Positions 19,962-33,100 are shown, numbered from the stretch's first letter. The stretch: 64,000 bases of DNA from Piezodorus guildinii (GCA_023052935.1 CM041292.1:26618954-26682953); one strand, 5' to 3'. Notes: generated from the sequence alone by a model not told the origin. Program-made: numbers and translations.

Positions 19962-22900
19962 CTTTTTGCGGGACTTGGTTATTTGGACTCAGGGGACCCT
20001 AAAACGTGTATATCCGTTGAAAACTGGAATTAGAAAATTTTCACGATCGCAATACTTCCCCTTACTATATATAGTAAGTGAAAGTAAAAATTCCATGATA
20101 TTAAATATTATTTTTAAAAATATATAAATAAAACTAAATGATGTTATATCAAAACTAACAAGTGTCACATACACATAATGAAAATGTTTTATTTTAAAGC
20201 AGAATTCTATTTTAAGAAATTAAACATTATTTATATTCAAAGTTTGAAAAAAATAAATGATGAAGTTTTATAGAAAATAGGGGTAATTAAATATGTATAC
20301 GTTGAAAGTATGTGAGAGTGTGATAATTCACTATCACCAAATCTCATAAATTTTTACCTACCTGTTCATTCATAGCCTTAAAAATGGGGCAAGCTAGTTA
20401 CCAAAAAAGTTGCTACATACCGGACTTGAGAGGGACAATTTTTCTCAGGCTTTAGATGCTATTATCCAGTACTTCTGTGTCCCTAAAACTATAAAAATAT
20501 TCTATTCTATAAAAATAATTATTCAGAGAAATGTTAATTGTTACTTGAAATATAACAGTTTTCATTGTATTTTATGTGATGATTAGCAAACATTGAAATT
20601 TCTTCTGCTTTAACTTTCAATAAAATATAACATCATTCTTTCCCTAGTGTTTTAAATAAGCCAAATGCCTATCCAAATAATCTATTTTTACTTTCACTTA
20701 CTATATATAGTAAATTCTAATTTAGCTAATAGCTTTATCAAAAAATTAATTTTTCAATAAAGGATGGGAATTGCAGATTTTGAAAAATGTTATATTACTT
20801 TCTTCCAATCTTAGTTTTCATCCTGCATTTGGGAAAGTACCATTGCTTTCAATAAATATATTTTTAATTTTATAATATTCTAAAATTGAGAAATCTTAAA
20901 AAATTTTATGCTTAATCCAGAAATAAATTTATGATTATTATAAATTTATTATAACAAACTCTTATAATTAATTTTGATTCACAAAATATTTCATTACTCT
21001 GCATCTATAGATTTTTTTTATTGTTGTTAGATTTTTACTTTCACTTACTATATATAGTAAGGGGAAGTATTGCGATCATGAAAAATTTCGAATTCCAGTT
21101 TTCAACGGAAATACACGTTTTAGGGTTCCCTGAGTCCAAATAACCAAGTCCCGCAAAAAGGTCTGTGTGTGTGTGGTAACTCCCGGGCGGAAACGGTAAG
21201 TCCTATGAAACTGAAATTTCATATTTAAGACAACTATACGCCCGAGACGTGAAAAACTTTTTTCATCAAAATGAGCTTACCAGAAGAGTCACTTTATACC
21301 ATTCATTTTGCACCTTTTTGCGATTTTCTCGAAAACGGTTCCAACGATTTTGATTAAACTCGCTATATCTATTTAAAATTTAATGGGCTTTAATATCATG
21401 TAGGTTTTATTCTGATTAAAATGGTCTGACAGGGCTTAAATGCCGATATTTTAAATTTTCTTCCCCTAAAGTACCTTTAATTTTGTAGATTCAATAAAAA
21501 TAACTATATTATCTTGTTAACGTTGATGAAAAACAGGTAAATATATAAATTGTATAAATTCGATACCCAACTAAAGGAGAAAACAGAAAAAATATTTTTT
21601 TAATGCAATTTTTGTTTTTGAACATAAGAGCAGTAATATACATGTATGATATACCGTTGGAAAGCTAAAGATTTTAGAAAAAATATCATCTCATGATGGT
21701 AGCACTTTACAATAGGACAACTCCAAGGGAAGCTAAATCAGGGAAGTTGGAGGATGCCAGGCCAATTTTAGGATGTCTTCGCCACCTATTTGTTATTTAG
21801 TGACAGTTTACATCAGCAAAAGTCGTAATTATCTATGGTTTTTTTTTATATTTCAGTCGTGTCTGCAACACTGAAACGTTGCAGTATGTCTCAATATCTG
21901 AAAGGATGTGGGTTTTAATAAGGATACATAAATTAATACACCTAAACGTGTTGAATGGATGGTATATAAGGCAGATGCAATCGAATTCGATGTAGTTAAT
22001 TATTGAATTTAAAAGTAGGTTATTAGTATCTGTATCAAACCTTCAGCTTTACTAAGCCTTTTAATACTATTATGTCGAGTTTATTAGCTTTCAGAGGCTT
22101 ATAGATTATATTTTACTAGTGATCCGATCTTACTTCGCATTGATGCAATATAAATGTGGTATCGTTTATGTTTAAAAACTCTGCGAATTATTACACAATG
22201 GTTTATTAAGAGCAGTAATATACATGTATGATATACTGTTGGAAAGCTAACGATTTTAGAAAAAATATTATCTCATACACAAGCTTTTAAAAGTTAATAG
22301 AGAGTGATGAAAATAAGATAAAACTAACTGATTATTTTAGATAATAATATAATAGATTTTTTAATAAAACACATGTTTCTATATAAATTCAATTTAATTA
22401 ATTCCTTAATAGTTTCACGTATTATTATCTCTAACTGTTTTTGAAAATTCTTTCATTGATTTTAAAAATGGAGGTAAGTGAAAGTCGTGTGTTGCCTGCA
22501 CCAGATTTTTTATTTATCTTTTGGTTTGGCAATGCTATAAACATTGTAATTAATAATGATATAAACAGAGGTTAATTCTGACATTGGAATTTGTGGATTG
22601 TAATGTTCTGAAGATTAACAAAAGTAATATACATATTTAAAAAAATAATGACTTCAATAATAAATCTGAAATGATAAATTAATATAAAATCTTTTGGGAC
22701 TCAATGGTCAGATGATTGAGCTGATGGATTCAAAAGTGGAAAGAGGATTGGAGACGGATTGCGAAAGAGATGGAGTTTCACAGTAGAAGAGGATCAGACA
22801 AAGAAAGATCTTTAGAGTAGTATTTAAACTGATTGGTACAGAGATCATCAAAGAAAATAGTTTGAGACAGTTGTAATGAATCATGGTATCAAAATAAAAC

Positions 22901-23767
22901 CAATCGATCAGCTGTTTTCTGAAGAATTTATCTATACTTTGATCTTCCCTGGAAACTTCAAATTAATTTAAGTATGAAACCAACTTATACATATTTAAAA
23001 TTTATTTTCTTGTCCATATAAACTAAATAAACATGATTTGCGACTTTAAGATATTCAGTAAATTCAGGTACATATTTGTATAATTTTAAACCTAATACTG
23101 TTATTCTGAAATAAAAACAAACCTTTTCATTAATTCATAAAATATTAGTAGATCTGTAATGACTTTAATTATAAACCTAATAAATCTCTTAATCTGAATT
23201 ATTAGAAAAAAATTAATCTTAAGAATATGAAGAAAATCTGGAATATATTTTTAAAAATTTATTTCTTGATTGGTTTCTTAATCTAATCACCAAATATTTT
23301 CATTCCAAAATTATCATTTTATATTACTGTTTGTCTGCATACTTTATTGCTATGATTATTTTTCTTTTAATTTTATTGGTTGTTATCTTGTTTTTTCTTA
23401 GCCCTGGAGAAGCCCTGTAATTCAGGACGAAACATTGGCACACAAATATTTCTATACTTCCAACAATACAATATGTTTATTTTAAGCATGTATTCATATT
23501 TGTAAAGAAAATTAGCTTAATAATAATATAATAGAATAAGGAAATAAATATTAAGAGCATACCTGGATTATCAAAATCTAAAGCACAAAACACCCACTCC
23601 TCGACACACAACCTGTGTTTCTTGCACATTCTTTTCCAAAGTACATCTGAATTCGCATACGATCTCCATTGTTTACTTACACAGCAACATGAAGCTAAAT
23701 CATTGGCATTTAAGTATTTAAATATTTCAATTGCAATTTCAGGAGGAAGACTTCCTACTACGTCCAT
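17540..23767 (-). CDS. F-box protein with putative beta-propeller C-terminal half
   Basis: Two coding exons, 23563-23767 and 17540-18654, joined in phase 1 (CCA G|GG GAA), give 439 aa with no break. Residues about 5-50 form an F-box: LPPEIAIEIFKYLNANDLAS, CCCVSKQWRSYANSDVLWK. This is the SKP1-binding adaptor motif of SCF ubiquitin ligases. The remainder has repeating beta-strand-rich stretches (IFVYDLEEKNRF, LTKHHLVVRQGDVFTVFSRH, GYLIDLKTNHILYELDL) like a degenerate propeller without clear WD dipeptides. It is likely a substrate-recognition subunit; the substrate is unknown. A TATTTCAG acceptor lies 10 bp before the ATG, so a non-coding 5' exon probably lies upstream. The 4.9-kb intron is full of repeats. 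Confidence 0.88.
19169..20091 (-). mobile_element. Helentron-like dispersed repeat, inverted copy
   Basis: It runs from TCTGGTGCGGGCAACACACG, then ACTTTCACTTACC, to CTTACTATATATAGTAAGTG, then AAAGTAAAAA. The terminal 16-bp palindrome TTACTATATATAGTAA and the inverted ACTTTCACTTAC / GTAAGTGAAAGT near the two ends are clear. A (CA)n tract lies at 19920-19958. It sits tail-to-tail with the copy at 21034-22506. Confidence 0.7.
20692..20718 (+). repeat. Solo hairpin end of the helentron-like repeat
   Basis: ACTTTCACTTACTATATATA followed by GTAAATTC: only the palindromic terminus of the element is present, between two larger inverted copies. Confidence 0.6.
21034..22506 (+). mobile_element. Helentron-like dispersed repeat with internal insertion
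   Basis: It has the same ends and internal blocks as the copy at 19169-20091, in opposite orientation. At about 21697-22207 an unrelated ~510-bp segment interrupts it. A ~70-bp stretch of the element (AGAGCAGTAATATACATGTA..GGAAAGCTAA..) is present on both sides of this segment, at 21627-21696 and 22209-22275. Confidence 0.7.
23395..23470 (+). repeat. Hairpin-element core (CTGGAGA..GAAAC type)
   Basis: CCCTGGAGAAGCCCTGTAAT followed by TCAGGACGAAACATTGGCAC: a stem (CCCTG/CAGGA-like) between a CTGAnGA-like box and GAAAC. It lies in the F-box gene intron and is related to the cores at 283-396, 12345-12563, 41625 and 53945. Confidence 0.45.
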
Positions 23768-24560
23768 ATTTCTAGTCTGAAATACAAATAATGATTGTTG
23801 ACAAGCTCAATAATGCTGAAGACAATAGATATTCAAAGGAATATTTACATAAAACTAAAGTTCTAAAAATATCCCTCAAATGGAGGTTGCAACTTGGCCA
23901 AGAGTCAAAAACTAAATAGATGTATGTATATTTTGTTTTGATATAAAATTTAGTTATTTAAAAAATAATTTATTTTCCTTTTACATTACCTAGTATAGAG
24001 TACTCGAGACTTAACTATTATTACTTTAAGTTGATATATTTGTGTAGTTTAAATGAATAAAAAAGTAAAAAAAACTTGTGTGTTTTGATGATATGTTTAC
24101 CTACTCTGAGTGAAAGTAGAATCAAAAAATGTTTTTTTTGTTTTTTTTTTTTTTTTTCAGATATGTAATACTTTTTTTAGCTAAAGATAACTGGAATACT
24201 ACTCCACAATTACATACTGGAGGATAATAGGAGAACATCTTGGTTCTGTAGACGGGCATCATCCTCCTAAACAATCGCTGTCTTGACTGGCAGGCTAATT
24301 TAATTTAAAAAAAACAAAACCTTCACATTGACAAAGGTCATTAACGAGGGACTACTGCACTATTATTTATAACTTTATTCTGTTATTTTTAACATGGTTC
24401 AAGGGATCTAGACAGTCAGAAGGCGTAGCTGCCTATAAATAAGGTTCATTCAATTTAAAAATCAAATTAAAACTTCAGATTCAATAAATAAATAAAAAAT
24501 TCAACACTGATTTTTGTACATCTCGCCGTCAACACTGTTTTTGTGGCAAAACTGAGGAAC
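23768..24560. promoter_or_regulatory. Bidirectional promoter region, F-box gene / unknown gene
   Basis: The F-box start (23767, minus) and the next gene's start (24561, plus) are head-to-head about 0.8 kb apart, so both promoters must be within this interval unless a leader exon lies elsewhere. It contains a long T-run (24135-24158) and no transposon that I recognise. Confidence 0.5.
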
Positions 24561-27500
24561 ATGACCATGTCGCGAGCACAGAAAAGGCGATTTCAGAATG
24601 ATGTAATTATCATTATTTATTAAAGCTATCAAACCAACACTGTTAATGTCAAATAACTATTTAATATTTTCGATATTTCTTTAGGATGAAAAGAAAGAAA
24701 AATACAATTCCACAATATCGAGCTCTATTGCTGATATCATAAGGTTTAGTTTGGATGACGAGTTTAGATCAAAATGTTTCCAATTAATGCAGGTAAATTC
24801 TGATAAACCTAAGAGTATTAATCTTAAAGAGTATTCTATCTTCTCCCTAAAGTAATTATAAAAATGCCAGCTTGAGCATCGTTAATATTTTTCGATATAA
24901 AAACATATTTTGAGTCTTAACATTTATTTAATTAAATCAAGTCGCAAAACAATATCAGTGTGCTATAAAATTTATCTCAACTATTTTGATTCCACTAAAT
25001 TTACTTTAAAGTTAAAAATGTCGCTCAAAATGTGTGAAAAACATCGTACTCTTTTTTTGGGATTATACGTTTTTGTATTCAAAAAGTTTGTGAAGAATAT
25101 TCCCCAGCTCTAGAGTGAAGAACTAACATTCATTTCTTTTTTAATTTTGAATTGACGTGAATGTTGTTACCAATAAAATTCTTTGACTGTAATCAAAATT
25201 TGTTTCCGATTCGTATGAATTTATATTTTTATCATACCAAATCAGAGAATAATTACTGTTTGTGTTTATAGTTATAGCATTAAATCTGGACAAAAAAATA
25301 TGGATTTTAAAGTAATTATCATATCAAGAGGCAGTGCCTAAAAATGGAATACAACCTATTTTAATTAATGTGCGATGTCATATCCAAAAATACTCATAAT
25401 TTTGTGATAGATACCGCACTATTAAAAAATACATATATTGTTATATGTATAATTATTTTTATAGTAATTAATGAATATTTTTTATATTATTGGATTTTTT
25501 TGCATTTTCTAAATTCTTAATATTTAATTAAATCTCTGAAGGCTGAACAAATCTGTATCACTGCACCCTCGATCAAATCGGCGGGAATCGGAAAGAAACA
25601 TCTTAAGTAGAGGGGAGTGGGTTTGACTTCTATTTCTTAGCGGACCCACACTACGAATTTCGACATTTTCATTATGACTATAAGATTGTAAACGCGTTTT
25701 AATCTTCAACTTGTTGTTTTCCGTTTTTTATTTTGTGTGCAAGCATGTTCTTAGTTGAAGTAAACATGAAAGTTAAAACAAATTAACTAATATCCTATTA
25801 AATGTTAGTCCTGAGAACCAGAAAAAGGATACAATAGTAAATTATTAAATAATTTAATATAAATAATAATATTGATTATTATTGTAATAATTTATCAACG
25901 TCCATTAGAAAAAGGATATGCAATAGCAATAGTTTACTATAATATACTGCAGTAGTATAATTAGTATAGAGTTGGGGCACCAAATTTTTGTGGAACACTG
26001 TTCTCAACTTCATTGTATTTTTGATGAACACCATGCTTCGACTGTCAATTTTGTCATCTTGGTAAAATTTAGAGCTTAATTTAATCAGCTGTTTTAAGAA
26101 CTTTTTATTAAACCCCGAACCTCATCCTGACAAAATCCATCAATCTTGAATCAGCCAGAATTTAAACAATGAATTTATGTATATGTTTTTTCATCTTTAG
26201 AAGATACAAAAAAAAAAAAGAAAGATTTTTTTGAGATTTATATTCAAAATTATAATTCCTAAAAGTTCAACCTTATAAAATTTAAGATTTGGGAGAAGTT
26301 AGTTGAGAGTGCAGTTAAATAAACAAAAAAATAAGTATAAACTTAATTTAATGGTGCCAACGTTTCGGCCATTTTAAATTTAAAAACGTTTTAAATTAAC
26401 TTTGTACTTAATTGGGTATTTATTTGACTGCACCCTCAACTAACTTCTCCCAAATATACACACAATCAACCATTATCACTTCACAAAGTTTAATAGTTTT
26501 TAGTAAAAATGGTAAATTGTAAGCTTTTTAAAAATTCATAGTATTTAAGATTTAGATATGAATCAAGAGAATTTTTCGATATGATGTAACTAATTTTATT
26601 TCTCTTCTACTTAATTTTATGTTTCATTGTAAATTCAAAAGTGAACATTGAAGTTTCTGATTTGTTCAAAGATTTGCAGATATGTATTTCACTTTTCAGG
26701 TCAACAACACAAATGATTTCCAGCAAGCCATCAAAGAAAAATTAGATTCACTTACCAATCCCAGTTCCATCACAACTCACACTTTACAAAAGAGGCCATC
26801 ATTTCATGATGAAGAGGTCGAAAAAAGTTTAAGTCATCCTTCTGACAGAAGTGGAATGTTTACTCAAGTCAATATAGAACAACAAACTGATGAAGTAAAA
26901 TATAAACTTGCAACAACAACCTTTTGAAATAATTGCAATGTTTTTATTGGTCTAACATTTTTAAAATTTTTTTTCATTGTATTTTTAATATGAATTAAGT
27001 ACTTGAGTCATGACTTTACAAATTAAAATTCTTTTAAGGGTTCTTACAAAAATTTTGGGCAATTCATTTTATTCATGTAGACAAAGTAATTTTTTATAGA
27101 TAATTTTGCAATATATATATATATATATATATATTCTTTATGATGATTCCTACTAAGATTAACATTATCTTTATGATCAAGTTTTATTTTAAATTGGATT
27201 TATAATCAATCATACTTAGAAAAAAGAAAAATATTTCTACAAATGAGAGTTTTTCACATTCTGGTTTGTCGTCCACTCATATATGTTTTGAAGGTGGTTC
27301 ATTTTTTTGCACAAGGTAAGTTATTTACTTATAAACTGAAAGGAAACAATTATAACATTATGCCACCTTCTAAATGTAAACAAATGACACTCCATAATAT
27401 AAAACTGATTTAATTCTAGAAAGAGAGACATAAACCATTTTGCCATCTGAGCACAGATATATTCACCCCTAAAATATTTAACTGTGTTCCTTTTGTCTGT

Positions 27501-30058
27501 TGGCCGTACATGTATATTTCAGCTGTACATACCTGTTATCCTTAAAGGACCCAGTATCAGAATCAAATTATTTCCTATTGCTATATTCCACATTAATGTT
27601 ATTTCAATTTTTTTATATGATTACCATTTTTTAAACAATATAATATAACAAATAAATTAGAAATTTGTAATTAATTTTCCCCAATCGAATCTTAAACCTT
27701 GTTCCACTTCTAAAAGTGCTTATCGACGGGTTAATGTTATTTTTATGGGGTATTAGATATTTTTATTTTGACTACCTGTAAACAATTTGCTTGGAAGCTT
27801 CTTTGTGAAAAACTGTTACAAACACTTAACCTATTGAATCAATTTATGGTTGAAGTTTTTTTCAGGCTTCTTTTACCATGAGAATCATGTATACTGTTTT
27901 AGAATACATCTAAAAGTTCTGCAAAATTCAGAATAAAGCTAAGGTGTGCACATTTGAGGATTTTTCTATATTTGATTAATAATATGCCTTCTTTTTCACA
28001 TCTATATTTTATAATTATATTTCTACGGAAGATACAGGCATCCTTAACATTTTTAAAGTTTCATTCTTTTTTCTAAAATAAATTATTCAAAGCTGTGGAG
28101 TAATCTTTTTTTTTAAATACCCTTTTGTTAGATATTTTTAGCTCCATAAGAAAGAAGAATAACAAAATTATGTTTATGATTATTGGGAATTTGGACTATT
28201 GGGACAATTAAACAACAGATTATTATATCATAATACATTTGACACCAAATCATCTGGTATTTTCACTAAATAAATGAAATATGGTATTAAGACAATACGA
28301 TTTTCGGTTAGTTGCCTAATATGGTTTTCTAGACAGGAATCTCTATTTCAGTACCTCTTCCCTTCCAAAAATGACAATATTTGGCAATAATAATATTACT
28401 CTTAAGTTTTGATTGGATTGTAATCAATATTTTTACTTTTTACTTGTGTATATAGCTTTTTTCAGTCAAATTCATAATTTTTTCAGTCAAATTCATAATT
28501 TTTTCAATCAAATTCATAATTTTTTCAGTCAAATTCATAATTTTTTCAGTCAAATTCATAATTTTTTCAGTCAAATTCATAATTTTTTCGATCAAATTCA
28601 TAATTTTTTCAGTCAATTTCATAATTTCTTGTACCCATTTTATAAAGTTAATTTAATGAGGTTTTGCTACCAAGAACTTAACATTTTTATTAAATCTTGT
28701 TGTTGTTTATCCATTTATCATCACTTTATGTTACTGTGCTTAATCCGACGGTGCAGCGGGAGTCCTAAGTTTTGTCTACCCAGGTTTACTCTTTAGTAAA
28801 CCTGGGTAGGCAAAACTTAGGGATCTTTTACGAGTTCCACTTATTAAATCTTTTTAGAGTCATCTGTGGTGCACAAATATAGGTGGATCTGCTGGTTTTA
28901 GACTTGCGACCTTAAGCATAGAAGACTGTTATGCTAGCCACTACTCCACAGGTGACCCTAAATGCATTCAACAAGGTGTTTGAATCTGCCGGGTTTAAAC
29001 ACGTGACTTTGGACTTATTAATCTTTAACTCCTTGCTGAATACATCCAGGGTCACCTGTGGAGTAGTGGCTAGCAAAACAGCCTCTTTTAAAGGACGAAA
29101 TAACCATGGATGTTTACTCCCTAAAAGAAAATATAGGGCCATATGCTGGTTTTGAACTTTCGACCTTAAGCATAGAGAGCTGTTATGCTAGCCACTACTC
29201 CACAGGTGATCCTTTATGCATTCAAAAAGGTGTTAAGGATTAATATGTCTAAGGTCACAGGTTCAAACCCGGCAGATTTAAACTTTTTTTTAATGCATTT
29301 AGGGTCACCTGTGGAGTAGTGGCTAGCATAACATCCTTCTATCCCCTAGATCGCGAGTTCATACTTGGCAGATGGCCCTATGTTAGTTTTTAGGGAGTAA
29401 AAATCCTTGGTTATTTCGTCCTTTAAAAGAGGCTGTTATGCTAGCCACTAATCCACAGGTGACCCTGGATGAATTCAGCAAGGAGTTAAAGATTAATAAG
29501 TCCAAAGTCACGTGTTTAAACCCGGCAGATTCAAACACCTTGTTGAATGCATTTAGGGTCACCTGTGGAGTAGTGGCTAGCATAACAGTCTTCTATGCTT
29601 AAGGTCGCAAGTCTAAAACCAGCAGATCCACCTATATTTGTGCACCACAGATGACTCTAAAAAGATTTAATAAGTGGAACTCGTAAAAGATCCCTAAGTT
29701 TTGCCTACCCAGGTTTGCTTAAGAGTAAACCTGGGTAGACAAAACTTAGGACTCCCGCTGCACCGTTGGATTAAGCACAGTAACATAAAGTGATGATAAA
29801 TGGATAATCAACAACAAGATTTAATAAAAATGTTAAGTTCTTGGTAGCAAAACCTCATTAAATTAACTTTATAAAATGGGTACAAGAAATTATGAAATTG
29901 ACTGAAAAAATTATGAATTTGATTGAAAAAATTATGAATTTGACTGAAAAAATTATGAATTTGACTGAAAAAATTATGAATTTGACTGAAAAAATTATGA
30001 ATTTGATTGAAAAAATTATGAATTTGACTGAAAAAATTATGAATTTGACTGAAAAAAG

Positions 30059-30116
<58 letters not shown>

Positions 30117-33100
30117 ACAATTTTCTTATTTTTAACTTTTTTTCTTTTTTTATCATTAGAGATAAATTCTATATAATTATATTGTCAGCAGAAGAGTTTA
30201 TCATTTTTCATCTATCTATATATATACTTGTGGAGAAGCTACCCATTGGCAGAACTTCGACAAATAAGTTAAAAGTAAACATATAAAATAATAGTAATAA
30301 AGAATATTCCTTAAATGAAAATACATATTAAAATACTATTACTAAAATTTTTATTCTGAATACTTTTGACGTACGTATGTTTCATAATCTATTATTCAAT
30401 CAGTAGTCAACTAAAAAGAAAGAACTTTTAATTTGAAAAAATAGACTCTTCTTTCTACTCCACTACTTCATTATACGCTTGCTACTTTTACAGCCTTATT
30501 ATGCCATCATCAGATAAGTGCCTTAGAGTGCTGGGTAAGCTTCGCTCCAAAGCAGACAGAATATCAAATACATGATGATAGCATAATAAGGTGGAAATTT
30601 AGTGTATAATTTTTGTAATAAATTTGTAGTAGAGTACAGTTTTTCATATAAAATTGTTCCTTCACATAAAACTCAGCATTTAATTTTAATATTAATTAAT
30701 GTTCTATTCATAAGTGTTCTATAAATTGTTATACAACTGTTTTCCTCTTTTAAGGTTGATAAAACTGAGGGCTTACAAAATACAGAAATACCAAATCCTA
30801 CTCTAAACATAACTGATTCCGATATTGATGAGATCACTAAAGTTTTTACAATGACTAATATCGTGATGGAAGAAAACATTGAAGAAAGATACAGGTTACC
30901 TGGAACTAGTGGGATGTTATCAAACAGTTTCATCAAATCCGAGGAAATTAAGAAAGTAATTAAGATAAGTAACTGTTAATGTGTAAAATAAAGGCATCTA
31001 AGTACTTAATTTTAAAGTTTTATAATTTTTAAGGATCTTTTTTTAATATTTCTTTTATACCTTTTGTGATGATATTAAACAGATTCTGTAACAATGAAAC
31101 ATGTGAAGCCTGTTATTTCATTTAATAAATTAAAAATTTTGAAAGTTTTTACTGTATTTTAGGGTATTTCCCACCTAGATGTAAATTATAATGAAGACAA
31201 ATTGACAGAAAAAACAGAAGATTTCTGGCTGAGTGAGGAATGTTGTCAGTGGGATTCCAGTAAAATACGGGTTTGTTTGACTTCTTTTATACTTCCTTTT
31301 TTGTTATTTGCTTACTTTTCTCTCTTTATTAATGCAATTTTCTTGGTTCCTAATACAAAATTAATATTATTTTAACCTAATTAATTTACTGTTGTGAAAA
31401 TATAAATGTTGGGAGTTTTAATGTGATTGTGAAAGAGAGTGTGTATATAATGATGAAAGAAATGTGATGTGTGAAAATAAAGAACAAAAATTGTAAAAAT
31501 TGATGAAATTATACAAATAATGACTGGAACATTTGATTTTAAAAGTATTTTCAAGTAATTGTTGGCTTAGAAGATAATACATGGCCCTTCTCAAAACATA
31601 GGAAAAATTGTTAATAATCATTAATGATTAATAAGTGGATAAATTGTATGAAGAGACGGTTCTAGTGATTAATTAATGCAATTTTCTTGGTTTCTGTTCA
31701 GAAAATAATATTTTTTGATCTAATTAATACTTTTATTTTTTTAAATTTTGCCTTCCCATTTTGGCTTCTGCCATAAGGAGATTTTGGCAGCCCAGTACCC
31801 ACTCCGATCTGGATGGAGTTTCAGCTCTTATTTTTTGTAATTGGGAGCATACTTCAAAATGTGCTGCATCCATTTCACTATTCGCATGACAAAGGCAGCA
31901 AAGTGGAGACTATACCACTCCGATCTGATACAAGTATTTAGCGAGGTAGTCATGGCCGGTAATCATTCTGAACTATGCAACAGCATCTTTACTCTTCAAA
32001 TCTATCGGTATCCGCTGTTCTTCTTTTCTCTTCCAGTGCTTATTGATCGAACTTAGTCTTAGGGAATCTGTTAGTAGAGCATGATATGCCCTCTTAACTT
32101 CATCTCTAGCTCTATGATAGGAAATTTGATTGTCCAACTGTTCGAAAGCTGCACCTTCTTTTGCAAGCTTGTCAGCTACCTCATTCCCATGGATACCACA
32201 GTGGCCTGGTATACCATTGGAAAAACCACCTGCCTACCTTGTTGTACAGTTGTTTAATTTTTAATTGGCAGTTCACAACGTCATTTTCTTGAGATGCATT
32301 TGGCTGTGTAGCTGCTATGATGGCTGCCTGTGAATCCACAAACAAGACAATGCTCTTTACATCTATATTTATGAGAGCTTGCAAAGTGAATTTCGCTGTC
32401 GAAATTTGTAGACCATTTTCTTACAGGCATAAATATTTGAAATAGATGGAGTACACAAGCCTGCTCCTCCGTTTTAATTGGCATGTTCCGCTGAACCATT
32501 GGTGTAGACATAGAGTCAGGGAGGGCTGGGTTAACGCTTAGTAATGGTTTCAATTAATTTATTATGTATTGGATAATAAAAATATTTCATAACTTCTTTA
32601 TTAGCATAATCAGATAGGAAAAAAATGTTCAAAAAAATGAAAATATGATTCTGTATTAAATTATAATATTTAGAAAACACATAATCATAGAAAGAATAAT
32701 CACTAAATATGGTGTGTTTAATGTCTTATTATTATAAGTGGTCTGTGGTATCTATACTTTAAATAAGGTTAAATATACTTAAGTTTGTTTTTTTAACATT
32801 TATTTAGTACTTTTTGGAGGCATATACGTTTGATAACTACTTTAGTTCATAGAATAAATATACTAAGCCAGTGCTTATTTGCCTTTTTTTTTTTAAACCA
32901 AAACAAAACCCTTAGGAATGAAATACCTGGTGGGGCTCTGTTTGCTTTATTAAAAAAATGACAAATCAGCACAAACTTAGTATATTTTTTCCAAATATAT
33001 ACCTCTCATGCTAGAGGTTCTGAGTTCGAATCCCAGTCCCAGCTTTTATAAGGATATAATTAAATGGGGATTCACTCACAGCCTCTCCCCAGGGTATGTG

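Larger units (their letters stand above)
28448..30066. mobile_element. Giant nested foldback palindrome (~1.6 kb)
   Basis: The ~800-bp left arm (28448-29227) is the reverse complement of the right arm (29291-30066). The outer ~600 bp of each arm differ at only a few positions, while the innermost ~130 bp are more diverged. The tRNA-SINE-like motif GTCACCTGTGGAGTAGTGGC followed by TAGCATAACA occurs six times in alternating orientation (near 28940, 29055, 29200, 29305, 29450, 29565), so palindromes are nested. Each outer tip is a ~22-bp tandem repeat. It lies in intron 3 of the unknown gene. Confidence 0.85.

Noticed and set aside
29892..30176. Protein with MNLTEKI repeats
   Set aside because: This is translation of the 22-bp minisatellite and the TA tract at the palindrome tip, not a gene.
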